From positions 1-6,631 of the forward strand of contig JAATVR010000521.1 in NCBI GenBank assembly GCA_014523665.1: a stretch of DNA of 6,631 nucleotides, written 5' to 3'. A model generated the notes under the pieces. That model searched no databases and was not told the DNA's origin. It was given only the letters and a program-made list of their open reading frames with translations. Origin of the DNA: Nitrososphaerales archaeon TH526. GTDB lineage: Archaea > Thermoproteota > Nitrososphaeria > Nitrososphaerales > Nitrososphaeraceae. This document shows, piece after piece, positions 5,937 to 6,631 of the stretch (the first letter of the stretch is position 1; every line of letters begins with the position of its first letter). The translations under genes and the position numbers were made by a program.

Positions 5937-6107
5937 GTGATAAGAACATTGAAGGATAACGACACCAATAATGATAGCGCAAAGAAGAAATGTAGTTGGC
6001 TCGACTGTGATTCTCCGGCTACAGAAGAGTGTATTTATTGCGGCAGAAAATATTGTATAGAACACAGTGTTAGACACGAACTCGAACGGCATGGGAATAA
6101 AACTTAG
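5937..6107 (+). CDS. 56-residue zinc-finger protein (AN1/B-box-like Cys-His pattern)
   Basis: The first 18 residues are a polar, probably disordered leader (DNDTNNDSAKKK). They are followed by C19-x4-C24-x7-C32-x2-C35-x4-C40-x2-H43-x3-H47, plus H52. The core CIYCGRKYCIEH has the C-x2-C-x4-C-x2-H spacing of the second half of AN1 and B-box treble-clef fingers, which bind two zinc ions and act in protein binding. The assignment is by motif, and the partner is unknown. The GTG at 5937 is the only start after a TAA two codons upstream other than an internal TTG at 5949, and a TATA box lies at suitable distance. The stop TAG is 28 bases before the next small Cys-containing gene, suggesting co-transcription. 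The overlapping 70-codon minus-strand frame lacks these features and is a shadow. Confidence 0.75.
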   Translation: MIRTLKDNDTNNDSAKKKCSWLDCDSPATEECIYCGRKYCIEHSVRHELERHGNKT

Positions 6108-6120
6108 TTAAATATTAGCC

Positions 6121-6134
6121 GCCTATTATTAGGC
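6121..6134 (+). other. Small hairpin just before the GTG start of the second small gene
   Basis: GCCTA and TAGGC pair perfectly around a TTAT loop, ending one base before the GTG at 6136. It is too weak and lacks a U-tract for a terminator. It could influence start choice between GTG 6136 and ATG 6154, or simply be chance. Confidence 0.3.
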
Positions 6135-6135
6135 A

Positions 6136-6327
6136 GTGGCAAAGATAACAATAATGACGCATAAATGTGCTTGCAGAGTAATGCAAAGCCAGCAAAGAAG
6201 AAGTGAACTAAGACCAACCTGTGATGTCCTAGGGTGTTCTTATGTAAGAACCTTCTACACAAATTCACAGGACCAGTGGGATTTGAATTTAGGTGGTAAA
6301 TGGGTTCAGTTACGGTCCTTCATCTGA
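6136..6327 (+). CDS. Small Cys-containing hypothetical protein
   Basis: A frame of 63 codons from GTG 6136; ATG 6154 (residue 7) is an equally good start and gives 57 residues beginning MTHKCACRV. Cysteines are C11-x-C13 and, after a basic Gln/Arg segment, C29-x4-C34 (RPTCDVLGCSYVRTFYTN). The second half is aromatic and beta-like (DQWDLNLGGKWVQLRSF). Two Cys pairs suggest a small zinc- or metal-binding module, but the spacing matches no motif I can name. It lies 28 bases after the zinc-finger gene on the same strand, probably in one transcript, and is convergent with the next gene across a 19-base AT-rich gap. The abrupt end at RSFI leaves open loss of a short C-terminal tail. Confidence 0.55.
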   Translation: MAKITIMTHKCACRVMQSQQRRSELRPTCDVLGCSYVRTFYTNSQDQWDLNLGGKWVQLRSFI

Positions 6328-6346
6328 GCAGCTCTTATTTAATTAG

Positions 6347-6631
6347 TTAAGCACCTTTTCTATGAGGGTGAAACACTATCCTTTTATCATCTTTCTCTAG
6401 CTTTGTCACAGTGTCTATTGAGGACTCTATATCAATCTCTTGGCCAACCTGCTCTTCCATATAATCTTGAAAATCTTTGATATCATAAAGTTCAGTATAG
6501 GATCTTCCCGATTCCAGTAGGCCTATACCATATCTGTTTATAGTCCTAAAGTCTATAGGTGTCTTAAATGCGATTCCTATAATATAGTCTATAAACCAAA
6601 CCTCCTTATCTTCAATTATGTAAACATATTC
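6347..6631 (-). CDS. Hypothetical protein, C-terminal 94 residues (N-terminus beyond right edge)
   Basis: The minus strand is open without interruption from the window edge to a TAA at 6347-6349. The translation begins EYVYIIEDKEVWFIDYIIGI, continues through PIDFRTINRYGIGLLESG, and has a strongly acidic helical section (QEIDIESSIDTVTKLEKDD) before the basic end FHPHRKGA. No signal peptide, Cys pair or catalytic motif is visible in this part. I do not recognise the family. Codon pattern and length make it a credible gene, and its start and promoter are outside the window. Confidence 0.7.
   Translation of the reverse strand, partial: EYVYIIEDKEVWFIDYIIGIAFKTPIDFRTINRYGIGLLESGRSYTELYDIKDFQDYMEEQVGQEIDIESSIDTVTKLEKDDKRIVFHPHRKGA

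Noticed and set aside
5880..6092. 70-codon minus-strand frame
   Set aside because: It is the shadow of the zinc-finger gene, whose Cys/His spacing on the plus strand is far more specific.
1..6631. CRISPR array, insertion sequence, integrase or attachment site
   Set aside because: No regularly spaced repeats, terminal inverted repeats or transposase/integrase motifs were found on either strand.

Overview
The window looks like archaeal chromosome, most likely an AT-rich ammonia-oxidising archaeon (Nitrososphaeria/Thaumarchaeota, perhaps Nitrosocosmicus- or Nitrososphaera-like). This is an inference. It rests on AT-rich composition, several TATA-like boxes 28-32 bases ahead of starts without a convincing Shine-Dalgarno, very small Cys-rich zinc-binding proteins, and a Rieske protein with a long helical C-terminal region. 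No rRNA, tRNA, CRISPR, transposase or integrase was found.

Layout. 1-465 (minus) is an OsmC-family protein cut by the left edge. 537-760 (plus) holds a decayed reading frame. 762-2791 (minus) is one ancestral Rieske-domain gene now split into two frames by a run of seven A's. 2792-5850 is a gene-poor stretch of about 3 kb: two short hypothetical ORFs (3793-3975 and 4062-4277, plus) lie among broken reading frames. Two of these are recognisable: a ferritin C-terminal half (5056-5318, plus) and, convergent with it, a zinc-ribbon protein broken by two frameshifts (5310-5562, minus). The others (3095-3511 minus, 3487-3711 plus, 4278-4514 plus, 4521-4865 plus, 5647-5835 plus) read like protein only after allowing stops or indels, and they are weak. 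5937-6327 (plus) is a pair of tiny Cys-rich proteins, the first of 56 codons with a treble-clef-like zinc-finger pattern. 6347-6631 (minus) is the C-terminus of an unrecognised protein cut by the right edge.

How it fits together. The recognisable functions concern redox and iron: OsmC-type peroxide reduction, a [2Fe-2S] Rieske protein, and a ferritin relic. The sequence gives no direct evidence that they form one pathway. The main unifying observation is the damage pattern. Five of the apparent frame breaks are each restored by adding one base, and in the two clearest (Rieske and ferritin) the base is one A in an A7 run. In both, the A7 run sits in the register of a canonical -1 slippery heptamer (A AAA AAC and A AAA AAG). 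Homopolymer-length error in the assembly, true gene decay and programmed frameshifting all remain possible. Read-level evidence would separate the first from the others.
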